From UBA6627 sp965248675 (lineage in GTDB: Bacteria; Chloroflexota; Dehalococcoidia; UBA2979): a stretch of DNA of 64,000 nt. This document shows positions 44,872 through 53,262 of the stretch, one piece after another (positions within the stretch are counted from its first letter, which is position 1; each line of letters opens with the position of its first letter). The notes under the pieces were generated by a model, which did no database searches, was not told where the DNA came from, and was given only the letters and a program-made list of their open reading frames with translations. The position numbers and the translations under genes are program-made. Location of the stretch: the NCBI GenBank assembly GCA_965248675.1, contig CBDFJZ010000008.1, forward strand, positions 930,001 through 994,000. Reading direction: 5' to 3'.

Positions 44872-45303
44872 ATGACCGAAGACTCCCCCCCGTTCGACCT
44901 CGAGGCGATGCAGGCCGGCATGTCGGCCGTCAACGGCTTGCCTCGGGAGCGGCAGCAGATGCTGCCGGCGCTGCGCGCGATGCACGAGGCGCTGAGCTGG
45001 CTACCGCGCGAGGCGATCAGCTACGTCGCGAGCCACATCCGCATACCGCTCTCCGAGGTCTACGCGACGACCACCGCCTACTCCGAGCTACGCCTCGAGC
45101 AGCCGGTTCCCGGCCAGTGGCACGTCTGCACCGGCGTCGCGTGCGATCTCGCCGGCGCGCGCGACCTGATCGAGGCCGCCCCGGCCGCCTTGGGTATCGA
45201 CTGTCAGTTCCTGTGCGCCCTGGCGCCTGTCGTCGTCGACGAGCACGAGCAGCTGTTCGGACGCGTCACTGCCAACGAATTCCGCCAGCAGGCCAGGGCA
45301 TGA
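44872..45303 (+). CDS. NuoE-like [2Fe-2S] subunit of formate dehydrogenase
   Basis: 143-aa thioredoxin-like ferredoxin. Cysteines are spaced as in NuoE/HoxE: C86-x4-C91 (VCTGVACD) and C111-x3-C115 (CQFLCALAP). ISYVASHIRIPLSEVYATTT is the typical N-terminal helix bundle segment. In NAD-dependent formate dehydrogenases this gamma-type subunit (FdsG) works with the flavin subunit. ATGA overlap with the next gene. No other complex I genes follow, and the third gene is FdhA, so it is part of an FDH and not respiratory complex I. Confidence 0.85.
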   Translation: MTEDSPPFDLEAMQAGMSAVNGLPRERQQMLPALRAMHEALSWLPREAISYVASHIRIPLSEVYATTTAYSELRLEQPVPGQWHVCTGVACDLAGARDLIEAAPAALGIDCQFLCALAPVVVDEHEQLFGRVTANEFRQQARA

Positions 45304-46778
45304 CGAGCACGGCGATCGAACCGCTCGCCCGGCTTCGCGAGCGCTACCCGGCGCCGCGGCTGCCGCGCATCCTCGTCCATCGCGGCACCGCCGGCGAAGC
45401 GCTCGGCACTGAAGCATACGGCGACGCGATCCGGGCCGCCCTCGGCGACCGCGCCGGCGCCGTCAGCGACGCCGCTTCGGACGGCGCGAACTGGGCGGCG
45501 CCCTCGGCGACCGTCGTCCACGGCACCTTCGCTCGCCGCTTCGACCGCCTCGACGTGAACGGGATCGAAGAAGTGATCGCCTGTTTCGAGGGCGACTGCG
45601 GCGACGAGGCCAACTACGCGGGCACGGGCGGGCGCGGGCTCACCGCGCGCCTCGGGAGGAACGACGGCACGCTCGGCGATGTGCTCGCACAGGGCGCTTA
45701 CGGCGCGCTCGACCGCGCGCTGGGCGTGACGCCTGAGCAGCTCCTCGACGCGATCGACAAGGCCGGCTTCACCGGTCGCGGCGGCGCGCATTTCCCCGTC
45801 GCGATGAAGTGGCGGCTGACGGCCGCGCACAGCGACGCGCCGCGGATGCTCGTCGTGAACGCCGAGGAGGGCGAGCCCGGCGTGTTCAAGGATCGCCACC
45901 TGCTGGAGGGTGACCCGCACCGCCTGATCGAGGGCATCCTGGTCGCCCACCACGCCGTCGGCTTCGAGCACGCTTATGTTTACATCAACGGGCAAGCGCG
46001 AGCCGCGCGCGCAGCGTTCGAGCGCGCCGTCGAGGACGCGCGTGAGGCCGGCATTCTCGACGGCGGCGCCTGGGAGCGCTCGTTCGGCCTCGAGATTCAC
46101 GTTCGCTCGGGCGCCGGGGGCTACGTCTGCGGCGAGGAGTCGGTGATCCTCAACAGCATCGAGGGCGAACGGCCGGTACCGCGCTACAAGCCGCCGTACG
46201 CGACAGACCGAGGGCTGTTCGACCGCCCGACGGTGATCAACAACGCCGAGACGCTCTGCGCCGTCACGACCGTGTTCGAGAACCCGCCGCCGCCAACCAA
46301 GCTCGTCTCGCTTTCGGGCGATGTGCCGCGCCCCGGTCTCTACGAGGTGCCGGTCGACGGCGCGACGAGCTGGGCTGGACTGCTCGCGATGGCCGGCGCG
46401 AACCCGCAGGACACGCAGGCGATCCTGCTCGGCGGCCCTTCCGGCGTGTTCGTCATGCCCGACCAGTTCGAGGACGTGCTCGAGATGCGCACGCTGGGCG
46501 CTGGCGGCACGGTCGTCCTCGGAGCGGGGGCTGACCTCGGGCGCGTCGCGCGTGAGCTGGCGGCGTACAACATGCGCGAGTCGTGCGGCGAGTGCACACC
46601 CTGCCGCGAGGGCACCGCGCAGATGGTCACGCTGCTCGAACGGCCTCGCGACCATCGCGAGGAGATCGCCGCACTGATCGAGGTACTGACCGAGGGCTCG
46701 CTCTGCCAGCTCGGCGGGATGGCCGGTCGCCCGGTCGAGTCCGCGCTCGACCAGTTCCCCGCAGCGTTCGACGACTGA
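45300..46778 (+). CDS. NuoF-like FMN/NAD-binding subunit of formate dehydrogenase
   Basis: 492-aa protein. The first 110 residues are a thioredoxin-like region. Then come KAGFTGRGGAHFPVAMKW (NADH/FMN site), VNAEEGEPGVFKDRHLLEGD (FMN), GAGGYVCGEESVILNSIEG and the 4Fe-4S motif ESCGECTPCREGTAQM plus SLCQLGG. This is the FdsB-type beta subunit, which passes electrons from the Mo subunit to NAD+ (or in reverse during CO2 reduction). The ATG at 45300 overlaps the NuoE-like stop. Confidence 0.88.
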   Translation: MTSTAIEPLARLRERYPAPRLPRILVHRGTAGEALGTEAYGDAIRAALGDRAGAVSDAASDGANWAAPSATVVHGTFARRFDRLDVNGIEEVIACFEGDCGDEANYAGTGGRGLTARLGRNDGTLGDVLAQGAYGALDRALGVTPEQLLDAIDKAGFTGRGGAHFPVAMKWRLTAAHSDAPRMLVVNAEEGEPGVFKDRHLLEGDPHRLIEGILVAHHAVGFEHAYVYINGQARAARAAFERAVEDAREAGILDGGAWERSFGLEIHVRSGAGGYVCGEESVILNSIEGERPVPRYKPPYATDRGLFDRPTVINNAETLCAVTTVFENPPPPTKLVSLSGDVPRPGLYEVPVDGATSWAGLLAMAGANPQDTQAILLGGPSGVFVMPDQFEDVLEMRTLGAGGTVVLGAGADLGRVARELAAYNMRESCGECTPCREGTAQMVTLLERPRDHREEIAALIEVLTEGSLCQLGGMAGRPVESALDQFPAAFDD

Positions 46779-46806
46779 CTACGCTGGACACGCGAGGAGT
46801 CGGAGC

Positions 46807-49632
46807 ATGACCACAACGAGCAACTCACCACTCGACGTGATCGAGGCCTTCGTGACGGTCACCGTCGACGGAACCCAGGTACGCGTACCGCAGAGCGGGA
46901 CGTTGCTTGATGCCGTGCTCGCGGTGCGCAGTGAGCTCCCGCACCTCTGCAAGCCTGACGCACGCGGTCCGCTCGGCGCCTGTCGCACCTGCCTCGTCGA
47001 GGTCGAGGGCGCACCCCGGCTCGCGGCAGCCTGTCACACTCCCGTCGCCGAAGGCGCCATCGTGCAGACGCAGTCCGAGCGCGCCACGCGCGTCCGTCGC
47101 GGCGTCCTCGATCTCACGATCGGAATGTCCGAGGACGGTCGCGGCGCCGGCCAGGCGGCCGAGCACGCCCGCGCGCACGGCCTCGAGGTGTCGTCGTTCG
47201 CGCCGAGCCCACGTGAGCCGCGCGACGATTCGAACGTGTTCTTCGACCTGAACATGCCGGACTGCATTCTCTGCGGTCGCTGCGTCGACGCCTGTCAGCG
47301 CACGCAGCACATCGGAGCGATCGGAATCAACGGTCGCGGCGAGACGGCGCGCATCGGCGCCGCGTTCGAGGAGTTGTGGGACGAGTCGACGTGCACCTCG
47401 TGCGGGCAATGTGTCTCGCAGTGCCCGACCGGCGCGCTACTCCCGAAGGCCGGCACTCCCGCGACCGCCAGCCACCGCAACGGAGCAGACGACGAGGTGA
47501 TCCTCACCACCTGCCCGTACTGCGGCGTGGGTTGCGGGCTGCAGGTGCACAAGTCCGACGGCCGCATCACCTGGGTCGACGGCGAGCCGGACAATGGCTC
47601 GTCGCAGGGCATGACCTGCGTCAAAGGTCGCTTCGGCCTCGGGTTCGCGCAGTCCGAGGACCGGCTCACGACGCCACTCGTCCGCCGCGACGGGGAGTTG
47701 CAGCCCGCGAGCTGGGACGACGCGCTCGACCTCGTGGCGCAGCGCTTCGCAGGCGCGGTCGGGTCGTTCGCGTCGATCGCCTCCGCGAAAGCGACCAACG
47801 AGGACGGTTATGTCCTTCAGAAGTTCACCCGCGCGGTGATGGGTACCAACTCCGTCGACCACTGCTCCCGGCTGTGCCACGCGCCGTCCGTCGTGGCGCT
47901 GATGGAGCAGGTCGGTTCCGGCGCGACCAGCAACTCATACGAGGACTACGACCATGCCGGCACGCTACTCGTCGTCGGCAGCGACACCGCGCAAAACCAC
48001 CCGGTGGTGGCCTCGCGACTGCGTCGCGCCGTTGAGGACCGCGGCGCCTCGCTGATCGTGGTCAACCCGATCCGCATTGACCTCTGCGACAGCGCCGAGG
48101 CGCACCTCCAACCGCGGCCCGGCACCGACGTCGCGCTGTTTAATGCGATGGCGCACGTGATCCTCGAAGAGGGGCTCGAGGACCGCGCGTTCATTGAGGC
48201 GCGCACTGAGGACTTCGACTCCTGGCGCCGGGTCGTCGAGCAGGTGACGCCCGAGGTCGCCGAGGAGAGCACCGGGGTGCCCGCCGACGACATCCGGATC
48301 GCCGCACGGCTGTACGCGCGCCCTCGGCCCGGTCGCGACGGCGAAGAGCGTGGCAGCTGCCTGATCTGGGGGATGGGCGTCACCCAGCACACGATGGGGT
48401 CCGACAACGCGCGGTCGCTGATCAACCTCGCGCTGGTCTGCGGCCAGGTCGGTGGCTTCGGCAACGGCATCTCGCCGCTGCGGGGTCAGAACAACGTTCA
48501 GGGCTGCTCCGACTCCGGCTGCCTCCCGAACGTCATGCCCGGCTACGAGGCGGTCGACGACCCCGAGGTCAACGCGCGCTGGTCGCAAGCCTGGGACGCG
48601 GACCTCCCGACGGAGCTCGGCCTCCAGTCGACCGCGATGATCCAGGAGATGATCGACGGCTCGCTAACGACGATGTACGTCGTTGGCGAGAACCCGCTGC
48701 TCTCGGACCCTTACCTGGCCCACGCACGCGAGGCGTTCGAGCAGCTCGACTTCCTCGTGGTGCAGGACATCTTCATGCACGAGACAGCCGAGATCGCCGA
48801 CGTCGTGCTGCCGGCAGCCTCGTTCGCCGAGAAATACGGCACCTTCACGAACAGCGAGCGCCGCGTCCAGCTCGTGCGCCCGATCATCGAGTCCCCCGGC
48901 GACGCCCGCGAGGACTGGGCGATCACCAACGAGATCGCGCGCCGCGTATTGAAGCTGCTCGAGCGCCCGGACGACGGGTACCACCATGGGTCGGCGGCCG
49001 AGATCTTCGAGGAGATGGCCTCGCTCACCCCGATCGTCGCCGGCCTTTCCCACGACCGCCTCGACCGCGAGGGCGGCATCCAGTGGCCCGTCCCCGAGCC
49101 GGACCACCCCGGCACGCCGCGACTCTTCGAGGACGAGTTCCCACGCGGCAGGGGCAAGTTCGTCGCCGTCGAGCAGGGGCCGCCCGCCGCCGAACTCCCG
49201 TCGCGGCGCTTCCCCTTCACGCTGATCACGGGGCGCTCGCTCTACCACTGGCATGGCGGCGTCATCACCCGACGCGTCCCGGGCCTGCTCGCAACCGTCC
49301 CGGTCGTCGCCGTCGACATGCACCCCGAGGACGCCGAACGCCTCGATCTTTCCGACGGCGACGCCGTCCAGCTCGCCTCACGGCGCGGCGAGATCATCGC
49401 CGAGGTCCACGTCGGCGATCGCATGCAGCGCGGCGAGCTGTTCGTACCCTTCGTCCAGCTCGAGGGGGCCGCCGCGAACTTCCTGACCAACGACCAGCTC
49501 GACGCCGCCGCCGGCATCCCCGAGTACAAGGCCTGCGCCGTCCGTCTCGAGGCGCCGGGGACGCCCTCGCGGAAGGGGCGCGGGCCGCGGATGCAGCGGA
49601 AGGGCGCTGCGGCGATCGGAGATCGGCCTTAG
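46807..49632 (+). CDS. fdhA: formate dehydrogenase catalytic (alpha) subunit, Mo/W-bisMGD
   Basis: 941-aa protein. Domains in order: N-terminal plant-type [2Fe-2S] (LCKPDARGPLGACRTCLVEV and ACHTP), a NuoG-type His/Cys region, two 4Fe-4S clusters (CILCGRCVDACQ; CTSCGQCVSQCP), the Mo-enzyme 4Fe-4S signature CPYCGVGCGLQV, then the bis-MGD domains. The metal ligand is Cys in HCSRLCHAPSVVALM, so this is not a selenocysteine enzyme. The C-terminal molydopterin-binding domain includes LITGRSLYHWHGG. It oxidises formate to CO2 with NAD+ via the preceding subunits. TACGCT at 46780-46785 and GAGGAG precede the ATG, giving an SD and possibly a second promoter. Confidence 0.9.
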   Translation: MTTTSNSPLDVIEAFVTVTVDGTQVRVPQSGTLLDAVLAVRSELPHLCKPDARGPLGACRTCLVEVEGAPRLAAACHTPVAEGAIVQTQSERATRVRRGVLDLTIGMSEDGRGAGQAAEHARAHGLEVSSFAPSPREPRDDSNVFFDLNMPDCILCGRCVDACQRTQHIGAIGINGRGETARIGAAFEELWDESTCTSCGQCVSQCPTGALLPKAGTPATASHRNGADDEVILTTCPYCGVGCGLQVHKSDGRITWVDGEPDNGSSQGMTCVKGRFGLGFAQSEDRLTTPLVRRDGELQPASWDDALDLVAQRFAGAVGSFASIASAKATNEDGYVLQKFTRAVMGTNSVDHCSRLCHAPSVVALMEQVGSGATSNSYEDYDHAGTLLVVGSDTAQNHPVVASRLRRAVEDRGASLIVVNPIRIDLCDSAEAHLQPRPGTDVALFNAMAHVILEEGLEDRAFIEARTEDFDSWRRVVEQVTPEVAEESTGVPADDIRIAARLYARPRPGRDGEERGSCLIWGMGVTQHTMGSDNARSLINLALVCGQVGGFGNGISPLRGQNNVQGCSDSGCLPNVMPGYEAVDDPEVNARWSQAWDADLPTELGLQSTAMIQEMIDGSLTTMYVVGENPLLSDPYLAHAREAFEQLDFLVVQDIFMHETAEIADVVLPAASFAEKYGTFTNSERRVQLVRPIIESPGDAREDWAITNEIARRVLKLLERPDDGYHHGSAAEIFEEMASLTPIVAGLSHDRLDREGGIQWPVPEPDHPGTPRLFEDEFPRGRGKFVAVEQGPPAAELPSRRFPFTLITGRSLYHWHGGVITRRVPGLLATVPVVAVDMHPEDAERLDLSDGDAVQLASRRGEIIAEVHVGDRMQRGELFVPFVQLEGAAANFLTNDQLDAAAGIPEYKACAVRLEAPGTPSRKGRGPRMQRKGAAAIGDRP

Positions 49633-49644
49633 CCGGCGGCGCGT

Positions 49645-50064
49645 TTAGCCGGGGCGCGGACGTCGGATTACGATCGACGCGAAGAGCGACACCATCGAGA
49701 TGATCAGCGCGCCGAAGAAGGCCGACCAGAACCCGTCCACGGTGAGCGCCAGGTCAAGCTGCCCCGCGAGCCACGCGGTCGCCGCCAGCAACGCCGTGTT
49801 GATGATCAGCACGAACAGACCAAACGTCCCAATGATCAGGCAGCAGGACACCAACATCGCGAGCGGCTTCAGCAGCATGTTCACGATCGCGAAGATCGCT
49901 GTTCCCGCCAGCCACGACTGCCAGTCACCAATCTCGACGCCGGGCACGATCACGCTCGCGAGGTAGAGGCCTGCGCCGTTGACGAGGAACCGCAACAGCA
50001 GGACCGAGAGTGAGCGGTCGCTCGGATCGCCGGACTGGAACCGGTAGACGCGAATGCCGCTCAC
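49645..50064 (-). CDS. PF04020-type small membrane protein (phage holin 4 superfamily-like)
   Basis: 139-aa protein with four hydrophobic helices: VLLLRFLVNGAGLYLASVIV, AGTAIFAIVNMLLKPLAMLV, SCCLIIGTFGLFVLIINTAL and FFGALIISMVSLFASIVI. The LxxxFxxNxxxLyl opening and the NxxlkP motif are typical of PF04020 proteins, which are widespread and of unknown function despite the holin-like annotation. No prophage genes are near. The GTG at 50062-50064 overlaps the upstream DinB-like stop by 4 bp (GTGA). Confidence 0.75.
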   Translation of the reverse strand: MSGIRVYRFQSGDPSDRSLSVLLLRFLVNGAGLYLASVIVPGVEIGDWQSWLAGTAIFAIVNMLLKPLAMLVSCCLIIGTFGLFVLIINTALLAATAWLAGQLDLALTVDGFWSAFFGALIISMVSLFASIVIRRPRPG

Positions 50065-50564
50065 CTGGTGCTCGGCCCGAGTTGTTCGAGCGCCTCGAAG
50101 TGTTCGGCGTAGTGCCCGTAGGTGTTGCCGGCGATCGCGTGCCGTCCCTCGAACCCCAGCCATGGCACGTGAGCCGCGTCGTTGAGGTCGTCGTCCGTCA
50201 ACCGCCCGATCAACGCCTCGACCGCGTCCGCGGTCACCTCGAACTCCCGCCTCACCTCGTCCAGGGGTGTCTCACGGTCCGCCCGCCAGTCGCGATCGTT
50301 CAGCGCGTCCACCTGCTCGAAGGTGAAGCCCGGCTCCGGCCACTCGCGAGGTCGCCCCGCCTCGCCCTCTTCCCACCAGCGCACGACGCGGCGCTGCCAC
50401 GCCGTGAGGTGGGCGAGGTAGTCCTTCGCTGTCCATCCCTCGGGCGACTGTGCGGTCCACGAGTCAACCGAAGCAACCAGCTCGTCCACACGAGCGCGCG
50501 CGGTGCGAAAGCGCGCCAGGCACTCCGCGGCACCGATCGGACCCTTCGCGTCGTCCGCGACCAC
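50061..50564 (-). CDS. ClbS/DfsB-like (DinB superfamily) protein
   Basis: 167-aa four-helix protein. EGWTAKDYLAHLTAWQRRVV provides the first His and NTYGHYAEHFEALEQL the C-terminal His pair, as in the ClbS/DfsB and maleylpyruvate-isomerase-like DinB proteins. It differs from the DinB-like gene at 5491 in the WTAKDYLAHL helix. ClbS hydrolyses colibactin; most relatives are uncharacterised. GTG start at 50562-50564, directly after the Gfo/Idh/MocA-like stop, so these three minus-strand genes form one unit. Confidence 0.7.
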   Translation of the reverse strand: MVADDAKGPIGAAECLARFRTARARVDELVASVDSWTAQSPEGWTAKDYLAHLTAWQRRVVRWWEEGEAGRPREWPEPGFTFEQVDALNDRDWRADRETPLDEVRREFEVTADAVEALIGRLTDDDLNDAAHVPWLGFEGRHAIAGNTYGHYAEHFEALEQLGPSTR

Positions 50565-50566
50565 GC

Positions 50567-51604
50567 CTAGACCTCTTCGAGGTTGACGGCGCGCCCCTCT
50601 TCGAGGGAGCGGTGCACGGCCTCGATGATGCGCATGTAGTGCAGGCCATCCTCGAGATTCGTCAGCTCGACGGGCTTGTGGTCGCGGATCGAGTCCACGA
50701 AATCCTGCTCCACGTTCCAGCCGATCGCGGTGCCCTCATCGGGTGTCACCACCTCGGGCTCACCGCCGACCCGAACGAGCGTCAGATCGTCGCCGCCACG
50801 CCAGTGCAGGGTCGCCTCGGAGCCGTACACCGAGATCGACGGCGGCGGCGCGGCGTGGGTGACTGTGCTGATCCGATAGCTCACGCGGCCACCGCTCTGC
50901 AGCTCCGCGAGCGCACCGAGGCTGTCGGGTACGTCCACCTCGATGTCGCGGCCGCTTGCCTCGTCGCGACGGCGGCCGATGAAGGTCGCACCGTCGGCGA
51001 CCAGGCGTTGCGTCGGGCCGAGCCAGCGGCTGGCGATCTCGGTGAAGATCCCGAACATCATCACGTTCATGCCCGAGTACTCGGTCTGATGGCGCCAGTG
51101 CAGCGGCCCGCTTTCGTCGATCGCGGAGCCGTTTGCCACATCCACGTGCGCCTCGCGGATGGTCCCGAGGACGTTCTCGGCAACGAGCCGCCGTACGGTA
51201 CGCCAGACCAGCAGATCCATCGGCGCGGGGACGAGCTGCGCCACGAGATCGGTACGAGCCTGGGACGCAGACAGCATCTCGCGCGCCTCGGTCGCGTTCA
51301 TCGCCATCCGCGCCTCGCACAGCACGTGCTTGCCGGCCTCGAGAGCGCGGACGGTGTATTCGCGGTGGCGGTACGGCCAGGTACCGATCGAGATCGCGTC
51401 GACGTCGTCAGCCTCGAAGATCGCGGCGGGGTCTGTCTCGACGCGCCCGATGCCGAACTGGTCCGCGACGCGCTGTCCGCTCTCGGCGGAGCGGTTGCAA
51501 ACCGCGACCGCCTCGACGTCGTCGATCGCCAGCAGCCCGGGCAGATGGCGTAGCGTCGTGTTGCCGCCGGCGCCGATAAACGCCACGCGTAGCGGATCAG
51601 CCAT
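50567..51604 (-). CDS. Gfo/Idh/MocA-family oxidoreductase-like protein
   Basis: 345-aa protein. RVAFIGAGGNTTLRHLPGLL is the NAD(P)-binding Rossmann start; AISIGTWPYRHREYTVRALE and GKHVLCEARMAMNATEA follow. In most family members the latter reads CEKP, whose Lys is catalytic; here it is CEAR, so the lysine is lost. The C-terminal beta-sheet substrate domain (GPLHWRHQTEYSGMNVMMFG and YGSEATLHWRGGDDLTLV) is complete. It may be a dehydrogenase with a shifted catalytic residue, or a non-redox sugar-modifying relative. The ATG at 51602-51604 has GGAG as SD. Divergent from the coiled-coil protein gene. Confidence 0.75.
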   Translation of the reverse strand: MADPLRVAFIGAGGNTTLRHLPGLLAIDDVEAVAVCNRSAESGQRVADQFGIGRVETDPAAIFEADDVDAISIGTWPYRHREYTVRALEAGKHVLCEARMAMNATEAREMLSASQARTDLVAQLVPAPMDLLVWRTVRRLVAENVLGTIREAHVDVANGSAIDESGPLHWRHQTEYSGMNVMMFGIFTEIASRWLGPTQRLVADGATFIGRRRDEASGRDIEVDVPDSLGALAELQSGGRVSYRISTVTHAAPPPSISVYGSEATLHWRGGDDLTLVRVGGEPEVVTPDEGTAIGWNVEQDFVDSIRDHKPVELTNLEDGLHYMRIIEAVHRSLEEGRAVNLEEV

Positions 51605-51744
51605 GGGGAGTGCTCCTCGTTCAGTCACGGAACTGATCGGTCTGCCCCGGCAGCCGGGCCGTGGCGGGTCGCGACCGACTGCCGGACGATACAGGATGTT
51701 CCGGCCACAGCCGCAGCCGGGATCGGCGTCGTCATCGATGCCGT

Positions 51745-51772
51745 TTGACGGGCCGTCCCAGCGCTCTACACT
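51745..51772 (+). promoter_or_regulatory. sigma-70-type promoter (TTGACG-N16-TACACT)
   Basis: TTGACG at 51745-51750 and TACACT at 51767-51772 with a 16-bp spacer, the best two-box promoter I see in the window. The expected start near 51780 gives an 80-nt leader for the gene at 51859. A second TACACT at 51806-51811 may be an alternative -10. Confidence 0.6.
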
Positions 51773-51858
51773 CCGCCCTACAGTCGGAGCCGTGGCCTCC
51801 GGCCGTACACTCGGGCCGAGGGCGTCTGCGTGACTCCAGTCGCGGCGGGGACGGTTCC

Positions 51859-53229
51859 GTGACCAACGACAGGCCAGCCGGCGACGAGCCTCGGAACGAG
51901 GGGCTCGCGCAGATCGCACACTTCGCCGAGGGCGGCGTGAATGCGGTGCTGCGCTCCGTCGGGTCGCTGTTGGTGACCCTGGGCGCCGTGCAGCGGCAAC
52001 CCGAACCTGCGCCCGCGCCGCCCGTGGTCGAGGCTCCACCGCCGGCGCCGGTTCCGACTGCCGCGCCCACACAGCCGCCTCCGCAGGCGCGGCCGCCCCG
52101 TTTCGAGGGCACCGTCGACCGCGACGAGATCGACCTCGTCCTGTCGGACGCGCGCGAGCGCGCGAACCAGGTGATCGAGGAATCGGTCGACCAAGCACGC
52201 GAGATGCTCGAGCGGCGCAGCGACCCGCAGTCGGCGCTGATCCAGCAACTGACGGCGAGCATCGAGCGCCTCACCGGCGACGTTGGCGTGTTGCGCAGCT
52301 CCGTCGACAGCCAGCTCGCCTCGGTCGATGCGCGCCTCGAGACGCTCGAGTCGAGCACCAGCGGCGTCGATGGGCGTCTCGGCAGAATCGAGGAACGTCT
52401 CGGCCGCCTCGACTCCACCGTCTCGACGATCGACGAGCGGCTCGCCCGGATCGAGACGATGCTGGCGGGCATGGCCGCGCCGCCCCCCGCGGCGCCGAGG
52501 GCGACCGAACCCGCGCCGCCGGCGCGGCCGGCATCCAGCCAGCCCGTGCGCGACGAGGCGCCCCCGCGGGCGCCGGCGGCACCATCGCCGGCTGCACCGC
52601 CGACCGCGGCTCCCCGGCCGACGACAACTCCGCCCGCGGCAACTCCGCAGGTCGAGGCGCCGAAGCCGCCGCCCGAGCGTTCGCGGAGCGCTCCGGAGAC
52701 CACGCCGCCTCGACCTGACGAACCTCGGGCCCCCGGCGCCGGCACGCCGCCGCCGGAGCGCGGGCCGGCCGAGCCGGAAGCCACGGACCCCGCCGCGGCG
52801 AAGCCGCAGAACGGGACGACTGTGGTGCCCGCAGCCAGAGCGGAGGCGCCACCGATCGTCGCCGAGCGCGCCACGCCGTCAACCGCGGCTGGCGCGGCTC
52901 CGACGGGAGCAGTCGCGGCCGCGACGCTGGTCGCCGACCCGGGGGTGGTTCGCTTCGAGCCCGCTGGTGGTTCCGTGGTCGTACGAGTGTTCCCGATCTC
53001 CGGATTCCAGGGATTGATGCGCGTGCAGGACGCGCTCGCGCGCATCGAGGCGGTCCGCGGCGCGACGGTCGAAGCGTACGCCCAGGGCGAGGCGCGGCTG
53101 CGCGTCCAGCTCGGCGATCCCGCCGCCTCGAACGAGCTCGCAGCGGGGCTGCAGGAGCGGCTCAGCCAGCTCGCCCGCGTCCGCGCCGCGTCGGTCGCCG
53201 ACCGCAGCGTGTTGATCGTCCTCAACTAG
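51859..53229 (+). CDS. coiled-coil and Pro-rich protein of unknown function
   Basis: 456-aa protein in four parts. Residues 10-45 are an amphipathic helix (GLAQIAHFAEGGVNAVLRSV); 45-85 a Pro/Ala spacer; about 95-205 a coiled coil with heptad-like repeats (SVDSQLASVDARLETLESST, then RLGRIEERLGRLDSTVSTID); 210-370 a long Pro/Ala/Glu-rich linker; and about 375-456 a compact alpha/beta domain (RFEPAGGSVVVRVFPISGFQ, then RIEAVRGATVEAYAQGEARL) that looks like a ferredoxin-fold module. No signal peptide or TM helix. I cannot name a family; the layout suggests a scaffold or polarity protein. GTG at 51859 is used; it is 33 bp upstream of the histidine kinase gene. Confidence 0.55.
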   Translation: MTNDRPAGDEPRNEGLAQIAHFAEGGVNAVLRSVGSLLVTLGAVQRQPEPAPAPPVVEAPPPAPVPTAAPTQPPPQARPPRFEGTVDRDEIDLVLSDARERANQVIEESVDQAREMLERRSDPQSALIQQLTASIERLTGDVGVLRSSVDSQLASVDARLETLESSTSGVDGRLGRIEERLGRLDSTVSTIDERLARIETMLAGMAAPPPAAPRATEPAPPARPASSQPVRDEAPPRAPAAPSPAAPPTAAPRPTTTPPAATPQVEAPKPPPERSRSAPETTPPRPDEPRAPGAGTPPPERGPAEPEATDPAAAKPQNGTTVVPAARAEAPPIVAERATPSTAAGAAPTGAVAAATLVADPGVVRFEPAGGSVVVRVFPISGFQGLMRVQDALARIEAVRGATVEAYAQGEARLRVQLGDPAASNELAAGLQERLSQLARVRAASVADRSVLIVLN

Positions 53230-53262
53230 CAACGGATCATCCCTCCGGGGAGGGCCGCTCGC

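Noticed and set aside
44872..49632. Respiratory complex I segment
   Set aside because: NuoE/NuoF-like proteins are followed by a bis-MGD formate dehydrogenase with its CPYCGVGC signature, not by NuoG and the membrane subunits.
49645..50064. Phage holin as evidence of a prophage
   Set aside because: The protein belongs to the PF04020 group found in non-viral chromosomes; no lysis, capsid or integrase gene is nearby.
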